A DNA stretch of 64,000 nucleotides. Source: Paraburkholderia solitsugae (GTDB taxonomy: Bacteria; Pseudomonadota; Gammaproteobacteria; Burkholderiales; Burkholderiaceae). The notes under the pieces were generated by a model. It saw nothing but the letters and a program-made list of their open reading frames with translations, was not told the origin of the DNA and did no database searches. A program made the translations under genes and the position numbers. The stretch lies in NCBI RefSeq assembly GCF_013177695.1, contig NZ_WOEY01000029.1, forward strand, positions 34,582-98,581, read 5' to 3'. Below are positions 1 through 10,670 of the stretch, one piece after another. Each line of letters opens with the position of its first letter. The stretch's first letter is position 1.

Positions 1-1
1 C

Positions 2-283
2 GCGGGCCAGATCGCCGAAGACGCGGATCAGGACATCACGGGTCAGACGCGCGAAGTGCTCGGCCATATCGACCGTCTGCTGGCTGAAGTGAACAGCGAC
101 AAGTCGCAGTTGCTGTCCGTGCAGATCTACATCTCGGACATGGTGCACTTCGCCGGCATGAACGCAGTGTGGGACGAGTGGGTCGCACAAGGCGCCACGC
201 CGCCGCGCGCTACCGTGGAAGCGAAGCTCGCGAATCCGAAGTGCCTCGTCGAAATCGTCGTGGTCGCCGCGCAGCGCGATTGA
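2..283 (+). CDS. RidA/YjgF-family protein, 3' part only
   Basis: The reading frame is open from base 2, so the gene starts before the window; 93 C-terminal residues are visible. They match the RidA/YjgF/Rid fold, whose members hydrolyse reactive enamine/imine intermediates released by PLP enzymes. Visible family features are the V-Q-I-Y-I-S-D strand, a PPRATVEAKLANP segment carrying the conserved substrate-binding Arg, and a terminal E-I-V-V-V strand. relA starts about 75 bp downstream on the same strand. A second RidA-like gene lies at 52431-52892. The exact Rid subfamily cannot be given without the N-terminus. Confidence 0.85.
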   Translation, partial: AGQIAEDADQDITGQTREVLGHIDRLLAEVNSDKSQLLSVQIYISDMVHFAGMNAVWDEWVAQGATPPRATVEAKLANPKCLVEIVVVAAQRD

Positions 284-356
284 GCCTGGATGAGCCTGGT
301 CTCGCAGTTGTTGTTGAAATTCCGTTGATCCGTCTGGCCCGGTGGGCCGTCGCACC

Positions 357-2600
357 ATGACTACCGAAATCGTTACGAGCACGCCGGCACCCATCCCTTC
401 CTTCGACGAAGCGATGGCGTTCGTGCGCGAACATGCGGGCGAGGTGCGGCTCTCATCGGGCGAGTTGCTGGCGGAGCATGCGGCGGGTACGGCGTCGATC
501 ATGCGCACGCTCAACGTCGATCCGCCGGCTGTGCTGGCGGCGGCCTTGTTCGCGCTGACGCCGCATCTGCAAGACCCGGAGCGCGTGATTGCCGACAACT
601 TCGGCGAAGAAGTCGCGCAACTGGTTGGCGACGTGCGCAAGTTGCTGCGCCTGGGTACGGTGAGCTTGCGCGCGGCGCAGAATGCGATGCCCGAAGCCGG
701 GCGCGATGCACAGGCCGCGCGCCGCGCCCAGGTCGAGGCGCTGCGCAAGATGCTGCTCGCGTTCGCGCAGGACATTCGTGTAGTGCTGATACGGCTCGCG
801 TCGCGCTTGCAATCGCTGCGTTACTACGCGGCGGCGAAAATCACGCCGTCGCCCGACGTCGCGCGTGAGACGCTCGATATTTACGCACCGCTCGCGAACC
901 GTCTCGGCATCTGGCAACTGAAATGGGAGCTCGAGGATCTCGCACTCCGTTTCGAAGAACCGGTCACTTACAAGCGCATCGCCAAGCTGCTCGACGAGAA
1001 ACGCGTCGAGCGCGAAAGTTATGTTGCGCAGGCGATCGAGCGGCTGCAGCAGGAGTTGGCTGCGGCGAATGTAGAGGCCGAAGTCAGCGGCCGGCCCAAG
1101 CATATCTACAGCATCTGGCGCAAGATGCGCGGCAAGGAACTCGACTTCGCCGAACTGTACGACGTGCGCGCGTTTCGCGTGATCGTGCCGGACATCAAGG
1201 ATTGCTACACGGTGCTCGGCATCGTGCACAACCTGTGGCAGCCGGTGCCGAAAGAGTTCGACGATTACATCTCGCGGCCGAAGCCGAACGGCTATAAATC
1301 GCTGCACACGGTCGTGATCGGCGACGACGGCCGCGCGTTCGAAGTGCAGATCCGCACGCAGGAAATGCATCAGTTCGCCGAGTACGGAGTGGCTGCGCAC
1401 TGGCGCTACAAGGAAGCGGGCACGCGGGGTTACGGCGGCCAGTTCAGCGCCAATGAGAAGTACGACGAGAAGATCGCGTGGTTGCGTCAGCTGCTCGCGT
1501 GGAAAGATGACGTTTCGGAAGGCGAGCACGGCGAGAAGCGCGCCGCGCAGCCGTGGGAGCAACTGCGCCAGGCTACGCTCGACGACGACCACATCTACGT
1601 GCTTACGCCGCAGGCGCGAGTGATTCCGCTGCCGCACGGCGCAACACCGGTGGACTTCGCCTATCACCTGCATAGCGAGCTGGGGCATCGCTGCCGTGGC
1701 GCGCGTGTCGATGGCGCGATGGTGCCGCTCAACACGCCGTTGCAGAACGGTCAGACGGTCGAGATCGTCGCGGTGAAAGAGGGCGGTCCGTCGCGTGACT
1801 GGCTTAACCCGCAACTAGGGTATCTGCAGAGCCATCGGGCGCGGCAGAAAGTGCGCGCGTGGTTCAACGCGGTCGAAGTGCAGGAGCACATCGCGAGCGG
1901 CCGTGCGATGGTCGAAAAGACCCTGCAGCGCGAGGGCAAGACGTCGGTCAATCTCGATCAGCTCGCCGCCAAGCTAGGCTTCAAGACCACCGACGATCTG
2001 TTCTCGGTGGTCGGCAAGGAAGAATTCAGCCTGCGGCTCGTCGAGCAGGCGCTGCACGACGCGCCGCCGCCCGAGCCTGTCGTCGAAGCACCGGAACAGT
2101 TCGAGAAGCGCAGTAGCGGCGCGAGCGTTGCCCGCGGGGCTTCCACGGGTGTGCTGGTGGTTGGGGTCGATGCCTTGCTCACGCAACTCGCGCGCTGTTG
2201 CCGTCCCGCACCGCCCGACGACATCAGCGGCTTCGTCACGCGCGGCAAGGGCATGTCGATCCACCGCAGCGATTGCCCGACCTTCCTGCGCATGGCCGAT
2301 CGCGCGCCGGAGCGTGTGTTGCAAACCGCATGGTCGGCCGATGTCATGAGCGGCCGCGGGCAATCGGTCTATCCCGTCGACCTCAGCATTGAGGCAACGG
2401 ATCGGCAAGGTCTGCTGCGCGATATCTCCGAAGTTTTCGCGCGCGAGAAAGTGAATGTGATTGGAGTGAAAACGCAATCGCGTCGTAACGCCGCATTCAT
2501 GCAATTCACTGTCGAGGTCTCGAACGCTGCGCAAATTCAGCGCGCGTGTACCTTGCTCGGTGAAGTAACGGGCGTGGTGCGCGCTTCACGCAAGAATTGA
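357..2600 (+). CDS. relA: GTP pyrophosphokinase RelA ((p)ppGpp synthetase I)
   Basis: 747-residue long RSH protein that makes (p)ppGpp from ATP and GTP/GDP when uncharged tRNA stalls ribosomes. Order of domains: pseudo-HD (about 20-170), synthetase (about 225-345), TGS (about 395-460), a helical and zinc-finger-like region with a CC...H...C pattern (about 560-650), and a C-terminal ACT domain. Two features point to a synthetase-only RelA rather than a bifunctional SpoT. The HD dyad is lost (A-L-F-A-L near residue 61 where SpoT has the HD signature), and the synthetase loop carries the acidic EFDD motif (residues 300-303) typical of RelA. I chose ATG 357 over GTG 342, which would add five residues; neither has a strong ribosome binding site. 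Confidence 0.95.
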   Translation: MTTEIVTSTPAPIPSFDEAMAFVREHAGEVRLSSGELLAEHAAGTASIMRTLNVDPPAVLAAALFALTPHLQDPERVIADNFGEEVAQLVGDVRKLLRLGTVSLRAAQNAMPEAGRDAQAARRAQVEALRKMLLAFAQDIRVVLIRLASRLQSLRYYAAAKITPSPDVARETLDIYAPLANRLGIWQLKWELEDLALRFEEPVTYKRIAKLLDEKRVERESYVAQAIERLQQELAAANVEAEVSGRPKHIYSIWRKMRGKELDFAELYDVRAFRVIVPDIKDCYTVLGIVHNLWQPVPKEFDDYISRPKPNGYKSLHTVVIGDDGRAFEVQIRTQEMHQFAEYGVAAHWRYKEAGTRGYGGQFSANEKYDEKIAWLRQLLAWKDDVSEGEHGEKRAAQPWEQLRQATLDDDHIYVLTPQARVIPLPHGATPVDFAYHLHSELGHRCRGARVDGAMVPLNTPLQNGQTVEIVAVKEGGPSRDWLNPQLGYLQSHRARQKVRAWFNAVEVQEHIASGRAMVEKTLQREGKTSVNLDQLAAKLGFKTTDDLFSVVGKEEFSLRLVEQALHDAPPPEPVVEAPEQFEKRSSGASVARGASTGVLVVGVDALLTQLARCCRPAPPDDISGFVTRGKGMSIHRSDCPTFLRMADRAPERVLQTAWSADVMSGRGQSVYPVDLSIEATDRQGLLRDISEVFAREKVNVIGVKTQSRRNAAFMQFTVEVSNAAQIQRACTLLGEVTGVVRASRKN

Positions 2601-2710
2601 TGCGCGGGCGCGGCGGCGGGTGCCCGCAGTTGCCAGTAGGCATCGGTTCGACGCGCCCGCGCGCGTGCCCTGTGTGTGAGTAGAAATTTAAAGTCGGTGC
2701 ATAAAAGTAC

Positions 2711-2739
2711 TTGCCAAGCGGTGTAGGGCTCCATATAAT
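2711..2739 (+). promoter_or_regulatory. Promoter of tRNA-Val
   Basis: TTGCCA (2711-2716) and a perfect TATAAT (2734-2739) are separated by 17 bp. The -10 box ends 11 bp before the mature tRNA, so the transcript starts at or just before the tRNA. Confidence 0.75.
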
Positions 2740-2750
2740 CTCGTTTCTTC

Positions 2751-2827
2751 AGGCTCGTAGCTCAGCTGGTTAGAGCACCACCTTGACATGGTGGGGGTCG
2801 TTGGTTCGAGTCCAATCGAGCCTACCA
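2751..2827 (+). tRNA. tRNA-Val (anticodon GAC)
   Basis: 77-nt cloverleaf. The acceptor AGGCTCG pairs with CGAGCCT, followed by ACCA including the encoded CCA. The anticodon stem CCACC/GGTGG encloses loop TTGACAT with anticodon GAC. The T arm contains GGTTCGAGTCC. Confidence 0.97.
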
Positions 2828-2988
2828 ACGAAAGAGAAATTCCGGTTTTGCCGGGGTTTCGCAAACTGCAGTAAGCGTCTCGGCGCAAAAGGCAAATACG
2901 GTTATGGCACCGCGAACGTTGACCGAAACTACTTCGGAGCGACGCTAGTCGAGGACCACTTTCGCCACTGTAGTTAGCAGAAAATGTG

Positions 2989-3025
2989 AATGCGGCCCCT
3001 CGAAAGCGGGGCCGCATTTTTTTTG
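2989..3025 (+). terminator. Rho-independent terminator or attenuator before thrS
   Basis: Perfect stem AATGCGGCCCC / GGGGCCGCATT around a TCGAAAGC loop, followed by a run of T. It lies about 160 bp after tRNA-Val and about 55 bp before the thrS start codon. It either ends the tRNA transcript or acts as a leader terminator for thrS. Confidence 0.8.
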
Positions 3026-3079
3026 GGCTTTTTGACCTGGTTGTATGTGCCGCCGCCGGTCGGCACCACGGAGAACGCA

Positions 3080-4987
3080 ATGGTTTCGATACGTCTGCCT
3101 GACGGTTCTGTTCGACAGTACGAGCATCCGGTGACCGTCGCCGAAGTGGCCGCCTCGATCGGCCCCGGCCTCGCGAAGGCCGCGCTCGGCGGCAAGATCG
3201 ACGGTGAGCTCGTCGACACGTCCACGCTGATCGATCGCGACGTGGCGCTTGCCATCGTCACCGAGAAAGACGCCGACGGCCTGGACATCATTCGTCACTC
3301 CGCGGCGCACTTGCTCGCGTACGCAGTGAAAGATCTGTATCCGGAAGCGCAAGTCACGATCGGTCCGGTGATCGACAACGGCTTCTACTACGACTTCGCC
3401 TACAACCGTCCTTTCACGCCCGAGGATCTCGAAAAGATCGAAAAGCGCATGCAGGAGCTCGCGAAGAAAGACGAGCCGGTCTCGCGCCGCGTGGTGTCGC
3501 GCGACGAAGCCGTGGACTACTTCAAGAGCATCGGCGAAAAGTACAAGGCCGAGATCATCGAATCGATTCCCGCCAGCGACGAAATCAAGCTGTACTCGCA
3601 CGGCAGCTTCACCGATTTGTGCCGCGGCCCGCACGTGCCGTCCACCGGCAAGCTGAAGGTCTTCAAGCTGATGAAGCTCGCGGGCGCCTATTGGCGCGGC
3701 GACTCGAAGAACGAACAGTTGCAGCGCATCTACGGTACGGCCTGGACGAAGAAGGAAGACCAGGACGCGTATCTGCACATGCTCGAAGAGGCGGAAAAAC
3801 GCGATCACCGCAAGCTCGGCAAGCAACTCGATCTGTTTCATATGCAAGACGAGTCGCCGGGCATGGTGTTCTGGCATCCGCGTGGCTGGACGCTGTGGCA
3901 GCAGGTCGAGCAGTACATGCGCCGCCGCGTGAATGATGCCGGCTACCTTGAGATCAAGACGCCGATGATCATGGACCGCTCGCTGTGGGAGGCGTCGGGC
4001 CACTGGCAGAACTATCGTGAAAACATGTTCACGACGGAATCGGAAAAGCGCGACTACGCGATCAAGCCGATGAATTGCCCGGGTCACGTGCAGGTGTTCA
4101 ACCACGGTCTGCGCTCGTATCGTGATCTGCCGCTGCGTTACGCGGAGTTCGGCTCGTGCCACCGCAACGAATCGTCGGGCGCGCTGCATGGCCTGATGCG
4201 CGTGCGTGGCTTCGTGCAGGACGACGCGCACATTTTCTGTACCGAAGACCAGTTCATCAGTGAATCGATCGCGTTCAACACGCTGGCGATGAGCGTCTAT
4301 AAAGACTTCGGCTTCGACAATGTCGAGATCAAGCTGTCGTTGCGCCCGGATGCGCGCGCCGGCACGGATGAGACATGGGATCGTGCGGAGCAGGGCCTGC
4401 GCGATGCGCTGACGGCCTGCGGCGTGACCTGGGAAGAGTTGCAGGGCGAGGGCGCGTTCTACGGCCCGAAGGTCGAGTACCACATCAAGGACGCGCTCGG
4501 CCGCTCGTGGCAGTGCGGCACGTTGCAGCTCGATATGGTGCTGCCGGAGCGCCTCGGCGCCGAATACGTAGCGGAAGACAATAGCCGCCGCCGCCCGATC
4601 ATGCTGCACCGGGCAATCGTCGGATCAATGGAACGGTTTCTCGGTATTCTGATCGAGCACCATGCTGGTGCAATGCCGTCGTGGCTCGCGCCCATGCAGG
4701 TTGTGGTGATGAATATCGCGGAAAGTCAGACCGAATATGCGCAGTCTCTAGCCCAATCGTTGCAAAAACAAGGGGTTAGAGTAGAGGCCGATTTGCGCAA
4801 CGAGAAGATTAGCTATAAAATACGGGAGCACACGCTGGAAAAGGTGCCGTACCTGCTTGTGGTCGGCGACAAAGAGCGTGAAGCCCAAACGGTAGCCGTG
4901 CGTGCCCGTGGTGGTGTTGATATGGGCGTTATGCCTCTCGACACCTTCATTGAGCGTCTGCGCCAGGATGTGCAGTCGTTCAACTGA
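3080..4987 (+). CDS. thrS: Threonyl-tRNA synthetase
   Basis: 635 residues (E. coli enzyme 642); class II synthetase that charges tRNA-Thr. Domains: TGS (1-62), editing domain with the HxxxH pair at H73 and H77, class II catalytic core, and C-terminal anticodon-binding domain (about 535-635). The MNCPGH motif at 331-336 supplies the zinc-ligand Cys333. ATG 3080 is chosen because the TGS domain begins immediately ([15 protein letters not shown]) and GGAGAA lies upstream; an upstream extension of the frame runs through the terminator hairpin and is not protein-like. First gene of the thrS-infC-rpmI-rplT-pheST block. Confidence 0.97.
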   Translation: MVSIRLPDGSVRQYEHPVTVAEVAASIGPGLAKAALGGKIDGELVDTSTLIDRDVALAIVTEKDADGLDIIRHSAAHLLAYAVKDLYPEAQVTIGPVIDNGFYYDFAYNRPFTPEDLEKIEKRMQELAKKDEPVSRRVVSRDEAVDYFKSIGEKYKAEIIESIPASDEIKLYSHGSFTDLCRGPHVPSTGKLKVFKLMKLAGAYWRGDSKNEQLQRIYGTAWTKKEDQDAYLHMLEEAEKRDHRKLGKQLDLFHMQDESPGMVFWHPRGWTLWQQVEQYMRRRVNDAGYLEIKTPMIMDRSLWEASGHWQNYRENMFTTESEKRDYAIKPMNCPGHVQVFNHGLRSYRDLPLRYAEFGSCHRNESSGALHGLMRVRGFVQDDAHIFCTEDQFISESIAFNTLAMSVYKDFGFDNVEIKLSLRPDARAGTDETWDRAEQGLRDALTACGVTWEELQGEGAFYGPKVEYHIKDALGRSWQCGTLQLDMVLPERLGAEYVAEDNSRRRPIMLHRAIVGSMERFLGILIEHHAGAMPSWLAPMQVVVMNIAESQTEYAQSLAQSLQKQGVRVEADLRNEKISYKIREHTLEKVPYLLVVGDKEREAQTVAVRARGGVDMGVMPLDTFIERLRQDVQSFN

Positions 4988-5036
4988 GCCACTTGGCAGC
5001 CCGGCTCGTTTTTTTAATTTTTAGAGGAAACGTAAC

Positions 5037-5561
5037 ATCGCTACTGATAAGTCTGCGCACCGCATCAACGGTGAAATTACGGCACCAGAGGTGCGCCTGG
5101 TCGGGGTCGAGAACGAACCGCTCGGCATCGTGAAACTCGCTGATGCGTTCCGCATGTCGGAACAGCAAGACGTGGATCTGGTCGAAATCGCTCCGCAAGC
5201 GGTTCCGCCGGTTTGCCGCTTGATGGACTACGGCAAGTTCAAGTACTCGGAAGCGAAGAAGCAACACGAGGCCAAGCTGAAGCAGAAAATTGTCCAGGTT
5301 AAGGAAGTTAAATTCCGCCCGGGCACCGATGACGGCGATTACAACGTCAAACTGCGCAACCTCATCCGCTTCCTCGACGACGGCGACAAGACGAAAATCA
5401 CGTTGCGTTTCCGTGGCCGCGAAATGGCTCACCAGGAAATCGGTATGCGCATGCTCGAGCGCCTGCGCACGGACCTCGACGAAGTCGGTCAGGTCGAGCA
5501 GATGCCGAAAATGGAAGGGCGCCAGATGATCATGGTGCTCGCTCCGAAGAAAAAGAAGTAA
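5037..5561 (+). CDS. infC: Translation initiation factor IF-3 (ATC start)
   Basis: 174-residue IF-3, which binds the 30S subunit, checks the initiator tRNA-start codon pairing and prevents premature 50S joining. The first usable ATG in frame (5091) would remove the conserved N-terminal segment [19 protein letters not shown]. Extending upstream reaches a non-canonical ATC at 5037, 8 bp after a strong AGAGGAA ribosome binding site. Rare AUU/AUC starts are the family hallmark and allow IF-3 to repress its own translation. N domain about 1-80, C domain about 90-174. It follows thrS by 49 bp in the same operon. Confidence 0.93.
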   Translation: MATDKSAHRINGEITAPEVRLVGVENEPLGIVKLADAFRMSEQQDVDLVEIAPQAVPPVCRLMDYGKFKYSEAKKQHEAKLKQKIVQVKEVKFRPGTDDGDYNVKLRNLIRFLDDGDKTKITLRFRGREMAHQEIGMRMLERLRTDLDEVGQVEQMPKMEGRQMIMVLAPKKKK

Positions 5562-5808
5562 GCGGCTGGAGCAGCGGCGCATCGTGTGGTGCGGGCTCCG
5601 GTTGTCAAAGATTGAGCGATGCTGTGCCGGGTGTCCGGTGTGGTATCGGCAGGTTTCGGAACGGCGTGCGTGTCAATGCGCGTTGCTTCCTGAAAAGCGG
5701 CCGCCAGCAAGGTCGGCGGTCTGCATACCAAGTGGAATGGGTTTCGAAGGGCGGGTAATGGCCATCTGGCCGACCGCACACCCATATCCATCTAATAATG
5801 GAGTTGTC

Positions 5809-6006
5809 ATGCCGAAGATGAAGACCAAGAAGAGTGCTGCAAAGCGCTTCGTGGTGCGTCCGGGCGGTACCGTCAAGCGCGGTCAGGCCTTCAAGCGCCA
5901 CATTCTTACCAAGAAGACCACCAAGAACAAACGCCATCTGCGCGGTTCCACGTCAGTTCATGAGTCAGATATGAACTCCGTGCGCGCAATGCTGCCGTTC
6001 GCTTAA
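5809..6006 (+). CDS. rpmI: 50S ribosomal protein L35
   Basis: 65 residues, the usual length, basic throughout, with the typical [14 protein letters not shown] start and a C-terminus ending in RAMLPFA. It lies between infC and rplT, the standard order. ATG 5809 follows ATGGAG. The 247-bp gap after infC has no coding potential and may hold a leader for L20-type autoregulation; I cannot show a specific fold. Confidence 0.96.
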   Translation: MPKMKTKKSAAKRFVVRPGGTVKRGQAFKRHILTKKTTKNKRHLRGSTSVHESDMNSVRAMLPFA

Positions 6007-6035
6007 CCCTTAACCGACACTCATAGGAGCAAGAT

Positions 6036-6395
6036 ATGCCTCGAGTAAAACGTGGGGTTACCGCACGGGCCCGTCACAAGAAGATCATCAAGCTGGCCAA
6101 GGGTTACCGCGGCCGTCGCAATAACGTCTATCGCATCGCCAAGCAGGCGGTCATGCGCGCAGGCCAATACGCCTACCGCGATCGCCGCAACAAGAAGCGT
6201 GTGTTCCGTGCATTGTGGATCACGCGTATCAACGCGGCGGTGCGTCAGCACGACATGACGTACAGCGTGTTCATCAACGGCCTGAAGAAGGCTTCGATCG
6301 AACTCGACCGCAAGGTGCTGGCCGACATGGCTGTGTTCGACAAGGCTGCTTTTGCTGCGATCGTTCAGCAGGTGAAAGCCGCCGTTGCAGCCTGA
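6036..6395 (+). CDS. rplT: 50S ribosomal protein L20
   Basis: 119 residues, full length. Binds 23S rRNA early in 50S assembly and in several bacteria represses its own operon. The start [16 protein letters not shown] and the strongly basic N-terminal extension are diagnostic. TAGGAG sits 7 bp upstream of the ATG. It is 29 bp after rpmI and is followed by a strong terminator. Confidence 0.97.
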
Positions 6396-6465
6396 TTGCG
6401 CTTTGGGCAATTAAACTGCGTGGTTCGTTGCAGCGAACATCCGGTAGTCTCGGTGACGCTGCAGC

Positions 6466-6497
6466 AAAAACGGGGCTCCTCACCGAGCCCCGTTTTT
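6466..6497 (+). terminator. Rho-independent terminator between rplT and pheS
   Basis: Stem AAAACGGGGCTC / GAGCCCCGTTTT with a six-base loop and a T-rich 3' side. It separates the ribosomal protein genes from pheST and may act as an attenuator, since pheS begins only 55 bp later with no strong promoter visible. Confidence 0.85.
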
Positions 6498-6552
6498 GTT
6501 GGTAGAACCGGTTTTGCAACGATTGAACACTGACGTTGAAATGATGGGATCA

Positions 6553-7566
6553 ATGGATCTGGACCAGATTGTCGCGGACGCGCAAAAAGCCTTCGCAGAA
6601 GCCTCCGACGTCACCACCCTCGAGAACGAGAAAGCGCGCTTTCTTGGTAAATCGGGTGCGCTGACCGAGCTATTGAAGGGCCTTGGCAAACTCGATCCTG
6701 AAACGCGCAAGACCGAAGGCGCACGGATCAACCTCGTCAAGCAACAAGTGGAAGCCGCGTTGACGGCCCGCCGTCAGGCGCTGGCCGACGTGTTGCTGAA
6801 CCAGCGCCTCGCCGCTGAAGCCATCGACGTCACGCTGCCCGGCCGCGGCACCGGCGCAGGCAGCCTGCACCCGGTGATGCGCACATGGGAGCGCGTCGAA
6901 CAGATTTTCCGGTCGATCGGATTCGACGTGGCCGACGGCCCCGAGATCGAAACCGACTGGTACAACTTCACCTCGCTGAACAGCCCGGAAAACCACCCGG
7001 CGCGTTCAATGCAGGACACCTTCTACGTCGACGGCACAGATGCCGACGGCCGCCAGCTGCTGCTGCGCACGCACACCAGCCCGATGCAGGTGCGTTATGC
7101 CCGCACCAACACGCCGCCCATCAAGGTGATCGTGCCGGGCCGCACGTATCGTGTGGACAGCGACGCAACGCATTCGCCGATGTTCAACCAGGTCGAAGGC
7201 CTGTGGATTGACGAGAACATCAGCTTCGCCGACCTGAAGGGCGTCTACTCCGACTTCCTCAAGAAATTTTTCGAGCGCGACGATATTCAGGTGCGCTTCC
7301 GTCCGTCGTACTTTCCGTTCACCGAACCGTCGGCTGAAATCGACATGCTGTTCGAAACGGGCAAGAACGCCGGCAAGTGGCTCGAAATTTCGGGTTCCGG
7401 CCAGGTTCACCCCACGGTGATCCGCAACATGGGCCTCGACCCCGAGCGTTACATCGGTTTTGCTTTCGGCAGCGGCCTCGAGCGGCTCACGATGTTGCGT
7501 TACGGCGTGCAAGACCTGCGTCTGTTCTTCGAAAACGACCTGCGTTTCCTGCGTCAATTCGCCTGA
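6553..7566 (+). CDS. pheS: Phenylalanyl-tRNA synthetase alpha subunit
   Basis: 337 residues. N-terminal coiled-coil arm (about 1-100) that contacts tRNA, then a class II catalytic core with [14 protein letters not shown], the FNQVEGL stretch and a C-terminal [13 protein letters not shown] motif 3. Pairs with PheT as an alpha2-beta2 enzyme. ATG 6553 ([11 protein letters not shown]) fits the family N-terminus; ATG codons at 6541 and 6544 would add three or four residues and cannot be excluded. Confidence 0.96.
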   Translation: MDLDQIVADAQKAFAEASDVTTLENEKARFLGKSGALTELLKGLGKLDPETRKTEGARINLVKQQVEAALTARRQALADVLLNQRLAAEAIDVTLPGRGTGAGSLHPVMRTWERVEQIFRSIGFDVADGPEIETDWYNFTSLNSPENHPARSMQDTFYVDGTDADGRQLLLRTHTSPMQVRYARTNTPPIKVIVPGRTYRVDSDATHSPMFNQVEGLWIDENISFADLKGVYSDFLKKFFERDDIQVRFRPSYFPFTEPSAEIDMLFETGKNAGKWLEISGSGQVHPTVIRNMGLDPERYIGFAFGSGLERLTMLRYGVQDLRLFFENDLRFLRQFA

Positions 7567-7708
7567 ACTGGCGCGTACGAACGCGACAAGCATAGAGCGC
7601 GGCATTGCACGCAGTGCGTGCCGCCAGCAGCGTCCCCGGCAGTGCCCAGTGAATCAAGGGGCCGCCTGCCGGACGTGGACCTAACCTGATCAGAACGACC
7701 ACAGAACC

Positions 7709-10144
7709 ATGCAATTCCCGGAATCCTGGCTGAGAACCTTTGTCGATCCGCAACTGACGACCGATGAGCTGTCGCACGCGTTGACGATGGCGGGTCTCGA
7801 AGTCGAAGACCTGCGGCCGGCCGCGCCGCCGACCTCGAAGATCGTCGTCGGCCAGGTGCTGGAAGTCGTCAAGCACCCGGACGCAGACAAGCTCAACGTG
7901 TGTCAGGTCGACGCCGGCACGGGCGCGACGCTGAACATCGTGTGCGGTGCGCCGAATGTCGCACCGGGCATCAAGGTGCCGGTCGCGCTGGTCGGCGCGC
8001 AACTGCCGCCGGCCGAAGAGGGCGGCACGCCGTTCGCGATCAAGCTTTCGAAGCTGCGCGGCGTGGAAAGCCAAGGCATGCTGTGCTCGGCACGCGAACT
8101 GAAGCTCTCGGAAGATCATAGCGGCCTGATGATCCTGCCGGAAGATACGCCGATCGGCCAGGACATCCGCGAAACGCTCAATCTCGACGACACGGTTTTC
8201 GAAATCAAGCTGACGCCGAACAAGGCGGACTGCCTGTCGGTGTTCGGCGTGGCGCGCGAGACGTCGGCCATCACCGGTGCGCCGCTGCGTCCGCTTGAGA
8301 TCAAGCCGGCCGAAGTCAAGCTCAACGAAACGTTGCCGGTCAAAATTTCGGCGCCCGATCTGTGCGGCCGTTTTTCGGGCCGCGTGATCCGTGGCGTGAA
8401 TGCGCGCGCGAAGTCGCCGCAATGGATGGTGCAGCGCCTGGAGCGTTCGGGTCAGCGCAGCATCTCCGCGCTCGTCGACATCTCGAACTATGTGATGCTC
8501 GAACTGGGCCGTCCGTCGCACGTGTTCGATCTGGACAAGATCCACGGTGGCATGGACGTGCGTTGGGGTCGCAAGGGCGAAACGCTCAAGCTGCTGAACG
8601 GCAACACTGTCGAACTCGATGAAACCGTTGGCGTGATCGCCGATGAACAGCACATCGAGAGTCTCGCCGGCATCATGGGCGGCGACAGCACGGCCGTCAC
8701 GCTCGACACCACCAACATCTATCTCGAAGCCGCGTTCTGGTGGCCCGATAGCATTCGCGGCCGCTCGCGCAAGTACAACTTCTCGACCGATGCAGGCCAT
8801 CGTTTCGAACGAGGCGTTGATTACGCGACTACCGTCGAACACATCGAACGCATCACGCAATTGATCCTCGATATCTGCGGCGGCGAAGCCGGCCCGGTCG
8901 ACGATCAAACCGTCAACGTGCCCAAGCGTGAGCCGGTGAAGATGCGTGTCTCGCGCGCGAACCGCATCATAGGCATCAAGATCGACGCGGATGAAATCGC
9001 GCAGATCTTCACGCGCCTCGGCCTCAGCTTCGAACGCGACGGCGATACGTTCTCGGTGAACCCGCCGTCGTACCGTTTCGACATCGAAATCGAAGAAGAC
9101 CTGATCGAAGAAGTCGCGCGTATCTACGGCTTCGAAAAGATCCCCGCGCGTCCGCCGGTCGCGACCAGCGAAATGCTGCCGACCAACGAAACGCAGCGCT
9201 CGATTCACGTGATCCGTCACGCGCTCGCCGCGCGTGATTACGCGGAGACGGTTAACTTCAGCTTTGTGGATGCCGAGTGGGAGTCGGACTTCGCCGGCAA
9301 CGACAAGCCTGTTCGTCTGTTGAATCCGATTGCGAGCCAGCTATCGGTCATGCGCACCACGCTGTTCGGCAGCCTGATCAACGTTCTGCGCACGAACCTG
9401 AACCGTCGCGCGGCCGATCGCGTGCGCGTGTTCGAAGCCGGCCGCGTGTTCCTGCACGACCCATCGATCAAGGCAGGCGAATTGACGGTCGAAGGTTTCG
9501 CGCAGCCGAAGATGATCGGCGGCCTCGCCTATGGTCCCGCGCTCGAGGAGCAGTGGGGCGCGCAAACGCGCGCGGTCGACTACTTCGACGTGAAGGGCGA
9601 TCTGGAAGCCGTGCTCGCGCCGGCCGTGGCAAGCTTCGTGAAAGCGGAGCATCCGGCCTTGCATCCGGGCCGCAGCGCGCGTATTGAACTGAATGGCCGC
9701 GCAGTGGGCTGGATTGGCGAATTGCATCCGCGCTGGATGCAAAAATATGATTTACCGCATGCCCCGATTCTGTTTGAAATCGAAGCGGAAGCATTAATGC
9801 AGCGCGTATTGCCGACTCCGGCGGAAGTATCTAAATTCCCGCCGGTGCGTCGTGATATTGCGGTGGTCGTCGATCAGAAAATCGAGGTTCAGGCGCTGTT
9901 GGACGAGCTTCAGAAGGCTCAGTCCGAAGCGGCATGCAAGACTGTTCAGAAGGTTGCACTTTTCGACGAATTCCGTCCAAAATCAAACACTTCCGGTGGT
10001 CTGGCTGCTCATGAGAAAAGCCTTGCGTTCCGTGTGACCTTGCAAGATACTGGCGGGACCCTTCAGGATGAAACGGTCGATCTGGCTATTCAAACTCTGG
10101 TGGAACGTCTGGCTCGAGTATATGGCGCACGGTTGCGTGGATAA
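7709..10144 (+). CDS. pheT: Phenylalanyl-tRNA synthetase beta subunit
   Basis: 811 residues. Order: short N-terminal segment ([13 protein letters not shown]), EMAP-type tRNA-binding domain (about 39-150), B3/B4 editing domain, B5 domain (about 405-475), catalytic-like domain, and C-terminal FDX anticodon-binding domain (about 715-810). It provides tRNA-Phe binding and editing of mis-charged Tyr. It follows pheS by 142 bp with no terminator visible, so both are probably cotranscribed, with ihfA next. Confidence 0.97.
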   Translation: MQFPESWLRTFVDPQLTTDELSHALTMAGLEVEDLRPAAPPTSKIVVGQVLEVVKHPDADKLNVCQVDAGTGATLNIVCGAPNVAPGIKVPVALVGAQLPPAEEGGTPFAIKLSKLRGVESQGMLCSARELKLSEDHSGLMILPEDTPIGQDIRETLNLDDTVFEIKLTPNKADCLSVFGVARETSAITGAPLRPLEIKPAEVKLNETLPVKISAPDLCGRFSGRVIRGVNARAKSPQWMVQRLERSGQRSISALVDISNYVMLELGRPSHVFDLDKIHGGMDVRWGRKGETLKLLNGNTVELDETVGVIADEQHIESLAGIMGGDSTAVTLDTTNIYLEAAFWWPDSIRGRSRKYNFSTDAGHRFERGVDYATTVEHIERITQLILDICGGEAGPVDDQTVNVPKREPVKMRVSRANRIIGIKIDADEIAQIFTRLGLSFERDGDTFSVNPPSYRFDIEIEEDLIEEVARIYGFEKIPARPPVATSEMLPTNETQRSIHVIRHALAARDYAETVNFSFVDAEWESDFAGNDKPVRLLNPIASQLSVMRTTLFGSLINVLRTNLNRRAADRVRVFEAGRVFLHDPSIKAGELTVEGFAQPKMIGGLAYGPALEEQWGAQTRAVDYFDVKGDLEAVLAPAVASFVKAEHPALHPGRSARIELNGRAVGWIGELHPRWMQKYDLPHAPILFEIEAEALMQRVLPTPAEVSKFPPVRRDIAVVVDQKIEVQALLDELQKAQSEAACKTVQKVALFDEFRPKSNTSGGLAAHEKSLAFRVTLQDTGGTLQDETVDLAIQTLVERLARVYGARLRG

Positions 10145-10213
10145 CCCGCATTTAACATTTGCACGGCATTTTTTCGCAACCTCCGTTTCTGCTTGGCGCG
10201 CCATTTGATAGAT

Positions 10214-10624
10214 ATGAATGAAATGAACTCGAGTGATTTCGAAGCCCTTCTTACGGCGCAACGCAGCGCCATGATTCGCGAAATTCCGACATCACCCGCG
10301 GCCGTTTCCACCGAAACGCCGACGCTGACCAAGGCTGAACTTGCCGAGTTGCTGTTCGACAATGTCGGGCTCAACAAGCGGGAAGCGAAAGACATGGTCG
10401 AAGCGTTCTTCGAGGTGATCCGTGATGCGCTGGAGAGTGGCGATAGCGTGAAGCTGTCGGGGTTCGGCAACTTCCAGTTGCGCGACAAACCCCAGCGTCC
10501 CGGCAGAAACCCGAAGACCGGCGAGGCGATTCCGATCGCCGCGCGCCGCGTTGTGACGTTCCATGCAAGTCAAAAGCTGAAAGCGCTGGTTGAGAACGGC
10601 GCTGAAGCGAGCTTCGCGCGCTGA
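10214..10624 (+). CDS. ihfA: Integration host factor alpha subunit
   Basis: 136 residues. The DNA-bending HU/IHF fold starts near residue 35 ([26 protein letters not shown] in separate helices) and includes the [10 protein letters not shown] beta-arm with the intercalating Pro. An extra N-terminal segment of about 35 residues is a Burkholderia trait. The start is uncertain: ATG 10214 or 10223 gives a normal N-terminus, while TTG 10193 would add seven residues. The pheST-ihfA-merR order is conserved in proteobacteria. Confidence 0.95.
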   Translation: MNEMNSSDFEALLTAQRSAMIREIPTSPAAVSTETPTLTKAELAELLFDNVGLNKREAKDMVEAFFEVIRDALESGDSVKLSGFGNFQLRDKPQRPGRNPKTGEAIPIAARRVVTFHASQKLKALVENGAEASFAR

Positions 10625-10670
10625 TTGACGGGCGCATCCCTGCGCAACCCACCACGACGGCTAACTGACG

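Noticed and set aside
453..1814. Long minus-strand open frame (453 codons) across relA
   Set aside because: Antisense shadow of a GC-rich gene: Arg/Ala/His-rich, no family features, no ribosome binding site.
2990..3079. Upstream extension of the thrS frame
   Set aside because: It reads through a terminator hairpin and adds a non-conserved 30-residue segment before the TGS domain.
2828..3079. T-box riboswitch before thrS
   Set aside because: No T-box sequence or specifier loop seen, and T-boxes are not expected in beta-proteobacteria.
2945..4609. Long minus-strand open frame (554 codons) across thrS
   Set aside because: Antisense of a certain thrS gene; composition typical of a shadow frame.
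7487..9220. Minus-strand open frame (577 codons) across pheST
   Set aside because: Antisense shadow of pheS/pheT.
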